From Oscillospiraceae bacterium (lineage in GTDB: Bacteria > Bacillota > Clostridia > Oscillospirales > Ruminococcaceae), in contig JAAVYW010000007.1 in NCBI GenBank assembly GCA_022791315.1, positions 1 to 58,589 on the forward strand: 58,589 nt of DNA, read 5' to 3'. A program made the translations under genes and the position numbers. How positions within the stretch are numbered: position 1 is the stretch's first letter; the number at the start of each line of letters is the position of its first letter. Below are positions 42,411-51,433 of the stretch, one piece after another. The notes under the pieces were generated by a model that had not been told where the DNA came from, ran no database searches, and saw only the letters and a program-made list of their open reading frames with translations.

Positions 42411-43327
42411 GGGTTTTCTGCAAAAGAAATACAGGATTTCTCTGGCAACGCTATCCCGTCCCGCTCCAAGAGCCCCACAATATCCTCCGGCAGCGGCGAT
42501 TCCACCCGCCTTGTCTCCCCCGCCAGAGTGGGGAACCACACCGCCCGGCAGTGGAGCGCATGGCGGCCGATATACCGGCTGTCGCTGCCATAGAGAGTAT
42601 CCCCCGCTAAGGGATGCCCCAGGTGGGAGAAATGTACCCGTATCTGGTGGGTGCGCCCGGTCTCCAGACGGATGCTGAGGGCCGTATACTCCCTCCCTCT
42701 CCCCAGTACCTGATAGTGGGTCACGGCACGCCGCCCGTCGGGCCGTACCTCCCGTTTAATGATGCTCTCGTCCTCCCGCCCGATGGGCAGGTCAATAACG
42801 CCCTTCTCCCCCGCCACCTGCCCACACACCAGGGCAAAGTACTCTTTCTCCACTGCCTTCCAGAGAAACGCAGCGCTCAAGGGGTTTTTCCCTGTCACCA
42901 CCAGACCGGTGGTATCCCGGTCCAATCGGTTGATGGGCCGGAAGGCCAGTTGTTCCCCCCTTTCGGCGCAGAGCGAGGCATACACATTTGCCAGCGTGTC
43001 GTCATAGTGCCGGGTGGAGGGATGCACCGGCATCTCCGGCGGCTTATCAAACACCAGTACATCCTCATCCTCATACCGCACCGGCGCAAATACTCCTTCC
43101 CCTGCCGGCACCGGCGCCTGCTCTTCCAGCGCAAACCGTACAGTCAGCCTGTCCCCGGCCTGTAGCAAGTCGATGCTGCGGGCGTGTTCCCCGTTGCGCA
43201 GCATCCCCAGCGGGTCATGCTTTAGCTTCACCACTCGTTTGCGGGGGAAGCCCTGCCTGCCCCGCAAAAACTGTTCCACTGTCAGCCCCTCGTCCTCCGG
43301 CGCAATCACAAATTCCAGCGTCCTCAT
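42407..43327 (-). CDS. RluA family pseudouridine synthase
   Basis: Isomerises uridine to pseudouridine in rRNA or tRNA. The 306-residue protein has an S4-like N-terminal region (EGLTVEQFLRGRQGFPRKRVVKLKHDPLGMLRNG), LVFDKPPEMPVHPS, the catalytic Asp in INRLDRDTTGLVV (RLDxxTxG) and the closing GRTHQIRVHFSHLGHPLAGDTLYG. The exact target (RluD-like or other) is unresolved. The ATG at 43327 follows GAGGGGGCGAGGGG. It lies 68 bases downstream of ilvE, behind that gene's terminator. Confidence 0.94.
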   Translation of the reverse strand: MRTLEFVIAPEDEGLTVEQFLRGRQGFPRKRVVKLKHDPLGMLRNGEHARSIDLLQAGDRLTVRFALEEQAPVPAGEGVFAPVRYEDEDVLVFDKPPEMPVHPSTRHYDDTLANVYASLCAERGEQLAFRPINRLDRDTTGLVVTGKNPLSAAFLWKAVEKEYFALVCGQVAGEKGVIDLPIGREDESIIKREVRPDGRRAVTHYQVLGRGREYTALSIRLETGRTHQIRVHFSHLGHPLAGDTLYGSDSRYIGRHALHCRAVWFPTLAGETRRVESPLPEDIVGLLERDGIALPEKSCISFAENP

Positions 43328-43350
43328 CCCCTCGCCCCCTCTCTTCCCAA

Positions 43351-43382
43351 CAAAATGCGGACAGGGCCTCGCCCCGTCCGCA
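43351..43382 (-). terminator. Terminator of ilvE
   Basis: Minus strand TGCGGACGGGGC (43382-43371) pairs with GCCCTGTCCGCA (43367-43356, one mismatch), followed by TTTTG. Confidence 0.8.
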
Positions 43383-43395
43383 CATTTCCCATCGC

Positions 43396-44466
43396 TTATT
43401 TCACTTCCTGGGTCCATCCCATGGTGTCGGGCAGCTTGCCCCACTGGATACCGGTGAGGGTGTCATAGAGCTTCTGAGAGAGCTCACCGATTTTCCCGCC
43501 GCCGATTTCCATCACATGGTCCTCCCATTTCAGCTCGCCCACCGGGGAGATGACTGCCGCTGTCCCGGTGCCAAAAATCTCCTCCAGCTGGCCGTTCTGG
43601 TAGGCCTCATAGATTTCCTGAATGGAGATACGCCGCTCACTCACCGGCACACCCCAGCTCTTCAGGATTTCAATAGTGGATTTCCGGGTGATACCAGGGA
43701 GGATACTGCCCACCAGCGCCGGGGTGATAACCTCGCCGCCGATTTTGAAGAAGACATTCATTGCCCCCACTTCTTCAATGTATTTCCGCTCCACACCGTC
43801 CAGCCAGAGTACCTGGGAGTAGCCCTCCTCATGGGCAATGTCCTGGGCCTTGAGGGAGGAGGCATAGTTGCCGCCGGTCTTCGCCATGCCGGTGCCGCCC
43901 TTGACAGCGCGGACATACTGGCTCTCCACATAGATTTTCACCGGGTTAAGCCCGCTGGCATAGTAGGCCCCCGAGGGCGAGAGGATGACGATATAGAGGT
44001 ATTCGCTCCCCGCCTTCACGCCCAGCTTGGCCTCGGTGCAGATGATAAAGGGGCGGATATAGAGCGAAGTGCCAAAGGTGTGGGGAATCCAGTCCTTCTC
44101 CAAATTCACCAGCTGCTTGAGCCCCTCCAGCAGCAGCTCCTCGTCCACAGGCGGGATGCACAGCCGCTCATTGGAGGCATTGAGCCGCTTAAAATTCTCC
44201 TCCGGCCGGAAGAGCAGTACGCGCCCATCCTCTGCCCGATAGGCCTTCATCCCCTCAAAGACCTCCTGCCCGTAGTGCAGCACCATGGCAGCCGGGTCCA
44301 GCGCAATCGGGCCATAGGGTACGATTGCGGGGTCATGCCAACCCTGCCCCTCGGTGTATTTCATGACAAACATGTGGTCGGTAAAAATCTCCCCAAACCC
44401 CAGCTTGCCCTCGTCAGTGGGCTTCGCCTTCAAATTTTTGCTCAGTTCCACGCGGATTTTTTCCAT
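43396..44466 (-). CDS. ilvE: Branched-chain amino acid aminotransferase
   Basis: Pyridoxal-phosphate enzyme for the last step of valine, leucine and isoleucine synthesis and first step of their breakdown. The 356-residue protein is of the BCAT type II length with [35 protein letters not shown], the cofactor lysine within [18 protein letters not shown], and [12 protein letters not shown] near the C terminus. Neighbouring genes do not include other ilv or leu genes, so it is isolated from its pathway. Confidence 0.96.
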   Translation of the reverse strand: MEKIRVELSKNLKAKPTDEGKLGFGEIFTDHMFVMKYTEGQGWHDPAIVPYGPIALDPAAMVLHYGQEVFEGMKAYRAEDGRVLLFRPEENFKRLNASNERLCIPPVDEELLLEGLKQLVNLEKDWIPHTFGTSLYIRPFIICTEAKLGVKAGSEYLYIVILSPSGAYYASGLNPVKIYVESQYVRAVKGGTGMAKTGGNYASSLKAQDIAHEEGYSQVLWLDGVERKYIEEVGAMNVFFKIGGEVITPALVGSILPGITRKSTIEILKSWGVPVSERRISIQEIYEAYQNGQLEEIFGTGTAAVISPVGELKWEDHVMEIGGGKIGELSQKLYDTLTGIQWGKLPDTMGWTQEVK

Positions 44467-44528
44467 CCCTTATCATCCTTTCCTATGTATTCTCCTAATT
44501 GAAAGGGGCACAGCCCCTCAAATCGCTC

Positions 44529-45914
44529 TTATTTCCCGCTGATATACCCGTCAATCGCCGCAGCCGCCTCTTTTCCCGCTCCCATAGCCAGGATTACCGT
44601 GGCAGCCCCTGTCACCGCGTCTCCCCCGGCATACACGCCGGGCCGGGAGGTGGCCATGCCCTCGCCCACCACAATGCAGCCCCGGCGGTTCACCTCAAGC
44701 CCCTCTGTGGTGCTGCGGATGAGGGGATTGGGGGATGTGCCGATGGACATAATCACTGTGTCGGCATCCAGCACAAATTCGCTGCCCTCCACCGGCACCG
44801 GCGAACGCCGTCCCGACTCATCCGGTTCTCCCAGCTCCATGCGCTGGCACTCGATGCCGGTCACGCAGCCGTCCTCCCCGCCCAAAATCCGGGTGGGGTT
44901 GGTGAGGGTGAGGAACTCAATCCCCTCCTCCTTGGCGTGGTGCACTTCCTCCAGCCGTGCCGGCATCTCCGCCTCCGACCGGCGGTAGACAATCGCCACC
45001 CGTTCGGCTCCCAGCCGCTTGGCGCAGCGGGCCGCATCCATCGCCACGTTGCCGCCCCCCACAATGGCCGCAAAGCGGCTCTGCCGCAGCGGGGTATCGT
45101 ATTCCGGCCGGTAGGCCTTCATCAGGTTCACCCGGGTGAGGAATTCGTTGGCGGAATACACCCCCACCAGCCCCTCGCCGGGAATCCCCATAAACCGGGG
45201 CAGCCCCGCGCCCGTGCCGATGAATACCGCCTCATACCCCTCTTCCAGCAGCTCATCCACTGAGAGGGTGCGGCCAATCACCATATTGGTTAAAAAGGTG
45301 ACACCCAGCGCCTTCAGGTTTTCCACTTCCCTTGCCACAATCTCCTTGGGCAGGCGGAACTGGGGAATCCCGTATACCAGCACGCCACCCACCTGGTGGA
45401 AGGCCTCAAACACGGTCACCTCATATCCCTTTTTCGCCAAATCCCCGGCGCAGGCCAATCCCGAGGGGCCGGAGCCCACTACAGCTACCCGGTGCCCGTT
45501 GGCAGCAGGGCGTTCCGTCTCCTGCTGTTCCTGGGCCATGTGCCAGTCTGCCACAAAGCGTTCCAGCCGCCCGATAGCCACCGGCTCCCCCTTAATGCCC
45601 CGCACACACTTGGATTCACACTGGCTCTCCTGGGGGCACACCCGCCCGCACACCGCAGGCAGCGCATTCGTCCAAGTAATGATACGGTAGGCCTCTTCCA
45701 AGTCCCCCTTTGCCACTGCCGCGATAAATTCCGGAATGCGCACATTGACCGGGCACCCTGCCACACAGGGCTTGTTCTTGCAGTTCAGGCACCGCCCGGC
45801 CTCTTCTATTGCCATTTCCCTGGTGTATCCCAGGCTCACCTCGTCAAAGTTCTTGTTCCTCACCTGGGGCTCCTGCTCCGGCATGGGCAGCTTTACATTC
45901 GACAGATTAGGCAT
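44529..45914 (-). CDS. nfnB: NfnB: NADPH-binding subunit of ferredoxin:NADP oxidoreductase
   Basis: Large subunit of the flavin-based electron-bifurcating complex that links NADH, ferredoxin and NADPH. The N terminus binds [4Fe-4S] clusters (CLNCKNKPCVAGCPVNVRIP and CGRVCPQESQCESKC), followed by two dinucleotide folds (VAVVGSGPSGLACAGDLAKKG and FAAIVGGGNVAMDAARCAKRLG) and the FAD-closing PGVYAGGDAVTGAATVILAMGAG. It resembles glutamate synthase small subunit, but its partner is the adjacent nfnA, not a GltB. Start overlaps the nfnA stop by eight bases. A weak GGGGC hairpin at 44504-44518 may end the transcript. Confidence 0.9.
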   Translation of the reverse strand: MPNLSNVKLPMPEQEPQVRNKNFDEVSLGYTREMAIEEAGRCLNCKNKPCVAGCPVNVRIPEFIAAVAKGDLEEAYRIITWTNALPAVCGRVCPQESQCESKCVRGIKGEPVAIGRLERFVADWHMAQEQQETERPAANGHRVAVVGSGPSGLACAGDLAKKGYEVTVFEAFHQVGGVLVYGIPQFRLPKEIVAREVENLKALGVTFLTNMVIGRTLSVDELLEEGYEAVFIGTGAGLPRFMGIPGEGLVGVYSANEFLTRVNLMKAYRPEYDTPLRQSRFAAIVGGGNVAMDAARCAKRLGAERVAIVYRRSEAEMPARLEEVHHAKEEGIEFLTLTNPTRILGGEDGCVTGIECQRMELGEPDESGRRSPVPVEGSEFVLDADTVIMSIGTSPNPLIRSTTEGLEVNRRGCIVVGEGMATSRPGVYAGGDAVTGAATVILAMGAGKEAAAAIDGYISGK

Positions 45915-46764
45915 GATGTCCCTCCTCTCCCGCTGCGGCAAAGAGCCGGCAGGCGTGCCCTGCGCTCTCCCGTTCCAGCGGCTGATAGGTGCGGTTGCGC
46001 TTACTCAGCTCCGCAAAATCCACCTGGTGCCCGTCAAAGTCCGGCCCGTCTACGCAGGCGTATTTCAGTTTGCCCCCCACCGTCACCCGGCAGCCGCCGC
46101 ACATGCCGGTGCCGTCAATCATAATGGGGTTCAAGCTCACCACGGTGTGGATGCCATAGGGCTTTGTCACATCACACACCGCCTGCATCATCGGCACTGG
46201 CCCGATAGCCACCACCAGGTCATAGCCTGCATCCTGTTCCAGCAGCTCGCTCAGGATTTGGGTCACAAAGCCCTTGCGCCCGTAGGAGCCGTCATCGGTA
46301 GCCAGATGGAGCGCCGAGGAGGCAGCCCGCATCTCCTCCTCCAAAATTACAATATCTTTGCTGCGGAACCCAGCCACTGTAACCACCTGGGCCCCCATGG
46401 CGTGCAGCGCCTTGGCCTGGGGATAGGCAATGGCGCAGCCCACGCCGCCGCCCACTACAATGGCCCGCTTCACCCCGTCAAATTCCGAGGCGTTCCCCAA
46501 AGGCCCCACAAAATCGGCGATAAACTCCCCCGCTTCCCGGCTGCCCAGCAGCTTGGTGGAGTAACCAACTTCCTGGAAGATGATAGTAACACTGCCCTCT
46601 TCCCTGTCATAGTCCGCTATCGTGAGGGGAATCCGCTCCCCCATCTCGTCAACCCGGAAGATGATAAATTGCCCCGCCCTGGCCTTTCTCGCCACATAGG
46701 GCGCATGGATTTTCATCAGCGTAACAGATTCATTGAGTCTTTTCTTCTGGATAATCTGGTACAT
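45907..46764 (-). CDS. nfnA: NfnA: FAD/NAD and [2Fe-2S] subunit
   Basis: Small subunit of the NfnAB complex, related to dihydroorotate dehydrogenase electron-transfer subunit. It shows the flavin-binding AGQFIIFRVDEMGERIPLTIAD, the NAD-binding VVGGGVGCAIAYPQAKAL, and C-terminal cysteines in GTGMCGGCRVTVGGKLKYACVDGP for a [2Fe-2S] cluster. 285 residues from the ATG at 46764, which has GGGAGGAAAGG upstream; the open frame to 46908 is rejected because it runs over the promoter. The gene order A then B matches clostridial nfn operons. Confidence 0.9.
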   Translation of the reverse strand: MYQIIQKKRLNESVTLMKIHAPYVARKARAGQFIIFRVDEMGERIPLTIADYDREEGSVTIIFQEVGYSTKLLGSREAGEFIADFVGPLGNASEFDGVKRAIVVGGGVGCAIAYPQAKALHAMGAQVVTVAGFRSKDIVILEEEMRAASSALHLATDDGSYGRKGFVTQILSELLEQDAGYDLVVAIGPVPMMQAVCDVTKPYGIHTVVSLNPIMIDGTGMCGGCRVTVGGKLKYACVDGPDFDGHQVDFAELSKRNRTYQPLERESAGHACRLFAAAGEEGHHA

Positions 46765-47039
46765 CGCCTTTCCTCCCGTACACAGTTTTGCAATTTTATC
46801 TTTTTCATCTTTCATATCAAAAATTGAATTTTCCCCATTATACAACATATTATCCAACTTCGCAAGTGTTTCTTTTTCATCAAAATGCAAGTTTTTTATT
46901 CCCATCATGCGATTTTTTTGGAGACACCCATCTTTTCTTATCGGGTTCCAGAGAAATACCCAGTATTTTAATTATAGCAAATTCCGCCCCAAAAATATAG
47001 AGACAATTTGCACCCGCCCACATCTTCGTCAAGATGAAA
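46765..47039. other. Intergenic region between nfnA and amidase
   Basis: This AT-rich gap has no supported gene. It contains the nfn promoter at 46837-46865, and the terminator of the amidase gene follows at 47040-47072. Confidence 0.6.
46837..46865 (-). promoter_or_regulatory. Sigma-A promoter of nfnAB
   Basis: Minus strand TTGCGA (46865-46860), 17-base spacer, TATAAT (46842-46837), about 70 bases before nfnA. Confidence 0.75.
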
Positions 47040-47072
47040 CATCAGCCGTCCCCGAACTGGGGGCGGCTGATG
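47040..47072 (-). terminator. Terminator hairpin after amidase gene
   Basis: CATCAGCCG (47040-47048) pairs with CGGCTGATG (47064-47072), extended by CCCC/GGGG inside. Only a short TTT follows on the minus strand. Confidence 0.65.
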
Positions 47073-47091
47073 CACTTTGCCCAAACCTATC

Positions 47092-49002
47092 CTATTTTAA
47101 TGTAAGTTTTTTCCCAGTGCCCCCCGAGCTGGAGGAACTGCCCACCTTGCCGCTGCCGGCGAACTCAGCGGAGTTGCTCTCAAAGTAGTCCACAATCCCC
47201 GCCGTAATATACCGGGCCAGGTTTTTCTGGGTAGAGGTCTTCTGCAGCAGCGTCAGCTCTGTGGGGTTGGAGATATAGCCGCACTCCACCAGCACTGCGG
47301 GGAAGTCCATATACCGCGTGACATACATATAGCCAAACTTGGCCCCCCGGTTGTGGACATTTCCGTCATCCGGATAGACTTTATTGTTGTAGTAGCTGCC
47401 CACCCGCTTGGTGATGCGGTAGGCCAGCTCCATGGAATAAGGGTTGAAGTAATAGGCCTCCACCCCCGAAGTCTTGGAGCTGCTCTCAGAGTAGTTGTGG
47501 TGCAGCGCCACATAGATGTGGGGCCCAAATTCCCTGGCAGCCGCCACCCGCTCTTTCATGGGCACGCTGCCCACTGTGGTGTCAACCATCTCCACTTCAG
47601 CCCCCAGGGCCTCCAGCTCACTCTTTACCCGCTTAGCCAGTGCCCAGTTCAGCGTGGATTCATAGACTTTCCCACCGTAACTGATGGCGCCCGGGTCCTT
47701 GGCATCATGGCCGGGGTCCAGGAAAATCCGTACCCCTTCTAGCGAGTGGCCGTAGACATTGTCCTCCTCCTCAATCACCGGTGGATTGGGGAAGCGGAAG
47801 ACCAGGTCATTTCCGTCATAATAGCTACTCACGCCGAAAAACACACCCTTCTGCCGCAGGGTCAGTTCCAGCGTGCTGCTCTCGCTCCCCTCTTTCCAAA
47901 CCCCCTTGGAAAACAGGGGGCTGCCCGAGAGCGAAGGCACAGAGCCAGGCACAGAATCGGTATAGTCAAAGGTGATGGAAAAAGTGGTGGGCCAGAAATT
48001 CCCCACAGCCCCCTCCTTGCTCAGGGAAAGAGGGCTCAATTTGCAGGAAAAGGGGACCTTCCAACCAGTCTTAAACCGCAGCTCCGTATACTCTTCGCTG
48101 GAATTCACCTTCACAGAGCTGATGCTGTTGTCCTCAAAGTCCTCAGTGTAAAAGAGCTTCACATCATCGGCGTACACCCGCTTGCCCGAGGCCAGCCGGT
48201 AATAGTAAAAGGTCTTGGTGTCGTTTTCAAATTTCAGCTTCTTGCTGGCCAGGTAATCCACCGTGCCCTCCGGCAGCGGATAACAGGTGGGAAACGAGTC
48301 GTCGTTCACCGGGCTGGAGGGAAACACCTCGGCAAAGTCCGAAGTCACCCGCGCAGCAACCCGCCGCCCGTCCTTCCCCACCAGGGAAAAATCGTCGTCC
48401 TCATCATCCTCGCCGTCGCTTTCCTCCTCATCGTCCCAGTCAGGCTCGTCCTCTTCCAGGGTGCCTTTCACGGTAACAGAGGCCCCGTTCATGGCCTTGC
48501 GGCTGTCCTGCCACTGGGCGTAGACCCGCAGGTTCCCCAGCTCCACACTATAGTCCTCTGCCTCCGGAATTTCCAGCGTCCCCTCATAGAGGCGGTAGGC
48601 GCCATTGGTCTTTCCGCCGGCCGTCATCCTTACAATCTGCTCGCCCAGCTTCACCTGTACCACGGCCCCGTCCTTCACGTAGGCCTCCACTTCCAGCTCC
48701 GCGCCTCCCTCGGCATTTACAGTATAGGCCTGGGAGGGGGATACCGAGTAAATCACCCTGTCCTGCGACGCAGTGAGCAGCAGGGCATCCTGTCCCTCTG
48801 GGTTAGCCAGCCCAAGGGAGAGCCCCTGCCCCATTTCCCGCGGTGCGGCTGTCCCTGTCTCCTCCTCCCAACGTTCCTCCTGCTGGGCGGCCAGCTGCCC
48901 GGCCAGCTGGGCCGTACTGGGATAGTTCCCCGGCATGCAGCCGCTCAGCATCCCCGCCGCCAGCAAACCCGCCACGGCGCACAATCCTATCTTCCTCTTC
49001 AC
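47092..49002 (-). CDS. N-acetylmuramoyl-L-alanine amidase lipoprotein
   Basis: Cleaves the bond between muramic acid and the peptide of peptidoglycan. The C-terminal Amidase_3 domain has the zinc ligands and catalytic glutamate: H in FLDPGHDAKDPGA, E in YESTLNW, H in YVALHHNYSES and E in AVLVECGYISNPTE. From the GTG at 49002 the start MKRKIGLCAVAG leads to lipobox LSGC at C22, so it is membrane-anchored outside. The 380-residue middle holds a strikingly acidic stretch (EEDEPDWDDEEESDGEDDEDDDF) and beta-rich, AMIN-like segments. An ATG 63 bases upstream is an alternative start. It follows the GHL10 gene. Confidence 0.88.
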   Translation of the reverse strand: MKRKIGLCAVAGLLAAGMLSGCMPGNYPSTAQLAGQLAAQQEERWEEETGTAAPREMGQGLSLGLANPEGQDALLLTASQDRVIYSVSPSQAYTVNAEGGAELEVEAYVKDGAVVQVKLGEQIVRMTAGGKTNGAYRLYEGTLEIPEAEDYSVELGNLRVYAQWQDSRKAMNGASVTVKGTLEEDEPDWDDEEESDGEDDEDDDFSLVGKDGRRVAARVTSDFAEVFPSSPVNDDSFPTCYPLPEGTVDYLASKKLKFENDTKTFYYYRLASGKRVYADDVKLFYTEDFEDNSISSVKVNSSEEYTELRFKTGWKVPFSCKLSPLSLSKEGAVGNFWPTTFSITFDYTDSVPGSVPSLSGSPLFSKGVWKEGSESSTLELTLRQKGVFFGVSSYYDGNDLVFRFPNPPVIEEEDNVYGHSLEGVRIFLDPGHDAKDPGAISYGGKVYESTLNWALAKRVKSELEALGAEVEMVDTTVGSVPMKERVAAAREFGPHIYVALHHNYSESSSKTSGVEAYYFNPYSMELAYRITKRVGSYYNNKVYPDDGNVHNRGAKFGYMYVTRYMDFPAVLVECGYISNPTELTLLQKTSTQKNLARYITAGIVDYFESNSAEFAGSGKVGSSSSSGGTGKKLTLK

Positions 49003-49169
49003 ATTTACGACCTTAGCCTCCGCCTCACGAAGGCTTCCTTTCTCCCCTTTTGGGGTGGTTTTCATAGTAAATCGCTGTCCTTCCAGCAGTGAAAGCCACA
49101 AAAGGGTGGGTGAAAACATATTTCCAGCCCTTCCTCTGTTTTATGGGGAATCCCCTTCCTCTTCTCCCA

Positions 49170-50420
49170 TCAGCCAACCAAGAGCTTTTGCAGCCTGGCC
49201 TTTTCCTTCAGCACTATCTTGGATGTCTCCTTTGCAGGAGCAAATATCGATTCATAGCGGTACAGCGCAAATCCCCTGCACTTGCGCAGGTTGCGGGCAT
49301 ACTTAATCTGCCGCACCAGCATGTCGTCGTTGTCCTGCCATTCACTTTTTCCCTCGTCGCCGGCGTAAGTGTCTTCCAGCCCCGATTTATAGGCTGCCAG
49401 CCCTATGTACAAATCCACGCTGGGGGAGGTCACCAAGTCGTTCCACGCCTTGGCCGTCTCGTCAAAGGGCAGCTTGCCGTGCTCAAAGCCAAAGTAAATC
49501 TGGGGGCACAGGTAATCCACATATCCGCTGCGGGAACCCCAGCGCTTCACGTCAGAGTACATCTCGTTCATGTTCTTGTCAATGTCAGCCGCCGGGCTGA
49601 TACCAAAGACCACCTTAGAATCCTTCTGCTTGATGGCCCGGTAAGTGTTATAAATGAGCTTGTTCACCTGATACCGCCGGAATTCCGCTAGCGTCTTGCC
49701 GTCCCCCAGCTCCTCATAGGCCTCTTTGTCAAAGGAAGCGTCCTGGGTGGGATAGAAGTAGTCGTCAAAGTGGATCCCATCCACGTCATAGTTTTCCACA
49801 ATCTCCAGTACGCCCTTAATCACCAGGCTCTGCACCACCGAACGGGCCGGGTTGTAGTACAGGCCGTTGCCGGAGGCCAGCACCAGGTCATCCCCCTGTT
49901 TTTGCAGCTTCACCGCCGGGTTCTTGCTGTCCAGCTCCCAGGCCCCGCTGTCGGTGATACGGTATGGGTTAATCCAAGCGTGGATTTCCATCCCCCGCTC
50001 ATGCCCCTCCTCGATAAAAATCTGTAGCGGGTCATAGCCTGGGTCCTTCCCCTGTTCCCCCGTCAGCACATGGGACCAGGGAAAATACTTGGACTTGTAC
50101 ATCGCGTCAGAATAGGGCCTCACCTGTACGAATACAGTGTTGAGCCCCAAGTTCCGGGCGTTGTCCAGCAGTTCCTCCACATTCTCCCGGAAGTCCCCCT
50201 TCACCAGGCTATAAAATTCCAGAAAAGAGACCCATACGCCCCGCATCTCCTGTTTTGCGCCGCTCTTCAAGGTCAGCGACGTGGAGAGCCCCACTGTCTC
50301 GGGCCGTTCCGCCATCCCGTCGGCCCACAGTTTCGCCGTCCCCTGGGAGGCGGAAGGAACACAGCCCGTCAGCCCCAACAGCAGTGCTACAGCTAAAATC
50401 GAAGCCAAAATCCGTCTCAT
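49170..50420 (-). CDS. GHL10/DUF187 glycosidase-like lipoprotein
   Basis: A 416-residue secreted lipoprotein: MRRILASILAVALLLGLTGC ends in the lipobox Cys20. The rest is the GHL10 (DUF187, YngK-like) TIM barrel: EMRGVWVSFLEFYSLVKGD, NTVFVQVRPYSDAMYKSKYFPW, GMEIHAWINPYRI, YDVDGIHFDDYFYP, VVFGISPAAD, VDYLCPQIYFGFEH and DLYIGLAAYK. Catalytic acids are probably in GIHFDDYFYP, as in other members. Such proteins are thought to act on peptidoglycan or related glycans. The ATG follows GGAGG. It precedes the amidase gene on the same strand, suggesting joint cell-wall turnover. Confidence 0.88.
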   Translation of the reverse strand: MRRILASILAVALLLGLTGCVPSASQGTAKLWADGMAERPETVGLSTSLTLKSGAKQEMRGVWVSFLEFYSLVKGDFRENVEELLDNARNLGLNTVFVQVRPYSDAMYKSKYFPWSHVLTGEQGKDPGYDPLQIFIEEGHERGMEIHAWINPYRITDSGAWELDSKNPAVKLQKQGDDLVLASGNGLYYNPARSVVQSLVIKGVLEIVENYDVDGIHFDDYFYPTQDASFDKEAYEELGDGKTLAEFRRYQVNKLIYNTYRAIKQKDSKVVFGISPAADIDKNMNEMYSDVKRWGSRSGYVDYLCPQIYFGFEHGKLPFDETAKAWNDLVTSPSVDLYIGLAAYKSGLEDTYAGDEGKSEWQDNDDMLVRQIKYARNLRKCRGFALYRYESIFAPAKETSKIVLKEKARLQKLLVG

Positions 50421-50544
50421 AAAATACCTCCATTCTCCTCCGGCCCTCCTGCCGTTCCAATCCTATTCAAACAATAAACCCAAAAATCCCCCAGAATATT
50501 GGAAAAATCTCTGCTTTCCCCGGAGCTTTTCCACAATTATTTTT

Positions 50545-50573
50545 ATTGTACCTGTTTTTTCCCCATTTTTCAA
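50545..50573 (-). promoter_or_regulatory. Sigma-A promoter of GHL10/amidase genes
   Basis: Minus strand TTGAAA (50573-50568), 17-base spacer, TACAAT (50550-50545), about 120 bases before the GHL10 start. Confidence 0.72.
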
Positions 50574-50661
50574 GAATTTTCCCCAAATTTTTCCCCTATG
50601 GAAAAAACTTCTTCCCTATGATGTATGCGCTAAAAAAACCGCCTATGTATTTTAGAAGAAA

Positions 50662-50690
50662 CAAAAAAGCCCCCTGGGCCATCCAGGGGG
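50662..50690 (-). terminator. Terminator of der-plsY
   Basis: Minus strand CCCCCTGG (50690-50683) pairs with CCAGGGGG (50677-50670), then a run of six T residues. Confidence 0.9.
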
Positions 50691-50704
50691 TAATCAAGGG
50701 AATT

Positions 50705-51364
50705 TCAATTCTTTTTTGAGCCAAACCGGTTTTCTGTCCCATTGAGCAGCCGTTTGATATTGGCCCGGTGCATCCAAATCACCAGCAGCGCAATCGCCAG
50801 GATACACAGCGTGTCCACCAGCGCCGGCCTGTGCTGGATAGAGTGGAGCAGATAGGTAAAGACCGGCGCGCTCACCGCAGCAGAAATCGACCCCAATGAG
50901 ACAATGCGGGTTGTGAGGGCCACAATCAAAAACACAAGGAGAATCCCCACAAACACCAACGGGTCAAGGATTAAAATCACCCCTGCTGAGGTGAGGATGC
51001 CCTTCCCCCCGCGAAAACCGAAGTACAGCGGGAAAAGGTGTCCCAAAATGGCGCAAAAACCCGCCAGATAGGCTCCCACCATCACATATTCCGCCGGCAC
51101 CTTCCCGATATAGGTGAAAAACATCTTTCCCAGCACCACTGAGAGAATCCCCTTGGAGAAATCCCCCAGCAGGGTCAGCGCAGCGGGCAGCTTGCCCAGG
51201 GTACGCAGCACATTGGTCATGCCCGCGTTCCCGCTGCCGCTGTCCCGGATGTCTTTGCCTGAAAACAGGCGCGTGATGATAATGGCAAAGCTGATGCTCC
51301 CCAGCAGATAGGCCGCCAAAGCCGTGAGCACCGCCGCAATGGCGACTTGCAGTGTGAATTCCAT
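50705..51364 (-). CDS. plsY: Acyl-phosphate:glycerol-3-phosphate acyltransferase
   Basis: First acylation of glycerol 3-phosphate in membrane lipid synthesis, using acyl-phosphate made by PlsX. The 219-residue membrane protein has five hydrophobic segments and the family motifs YLLGSISFAIIITR, DIRDSGSGNAGMTNVLRTLG, FCAILGHLFPLYFGFRGGKGI and TRIVSLGSI. Complete. It follows der after 69 bases, a frequent Firmicutes arrangement. Confidence 0.96.
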   Translation of the reverse strand: MEFTLQVAIAAVLTALAAYLLGSISFAIIITRLFSGKDIRDSGSGNAGMTNVLRTLGKLPAALTLLGDFSKGILSVVLGKMFFTYIGKVPAEYVMVGAYLAGFCAILGHLFPLYFGFRGGKGILTSAGVILILDPLVFVGILLVFLIVALTTRIVSLGSISAAVSAPVFTYLLHSIQHRPALVDTLCILAIALLVIWMHRANIKRLLNGTENRFGSKKN

Positions 51365-51433
51365 GCGAAGCTCCCTCTCTCTATTCTGTCTCTGATGATG
51401 GGCTGCCGCCCTGTCCCGGCAGCCCGTGTCCCG

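Noticed and set aside
42988-44502. Plus-strand open frame of 504 residues
   Set aside because: Antisense to ilvE and the pseudouridine synthase; low-complexity translation without a start site.
44529-45914. Glutamate synthase small subunit (gltD)
   Set aside because: The overlapping partner is an NfnA-type FAD/[2Fe-2S] subunit, not a glutamate synthase large subunit, so NfnB is the better name.
47746-49092. Plus-strand open frame of 448 residues
   Set aside because: Antisense to the amidase gene, whose catalytic motifs and lipobox are intact.
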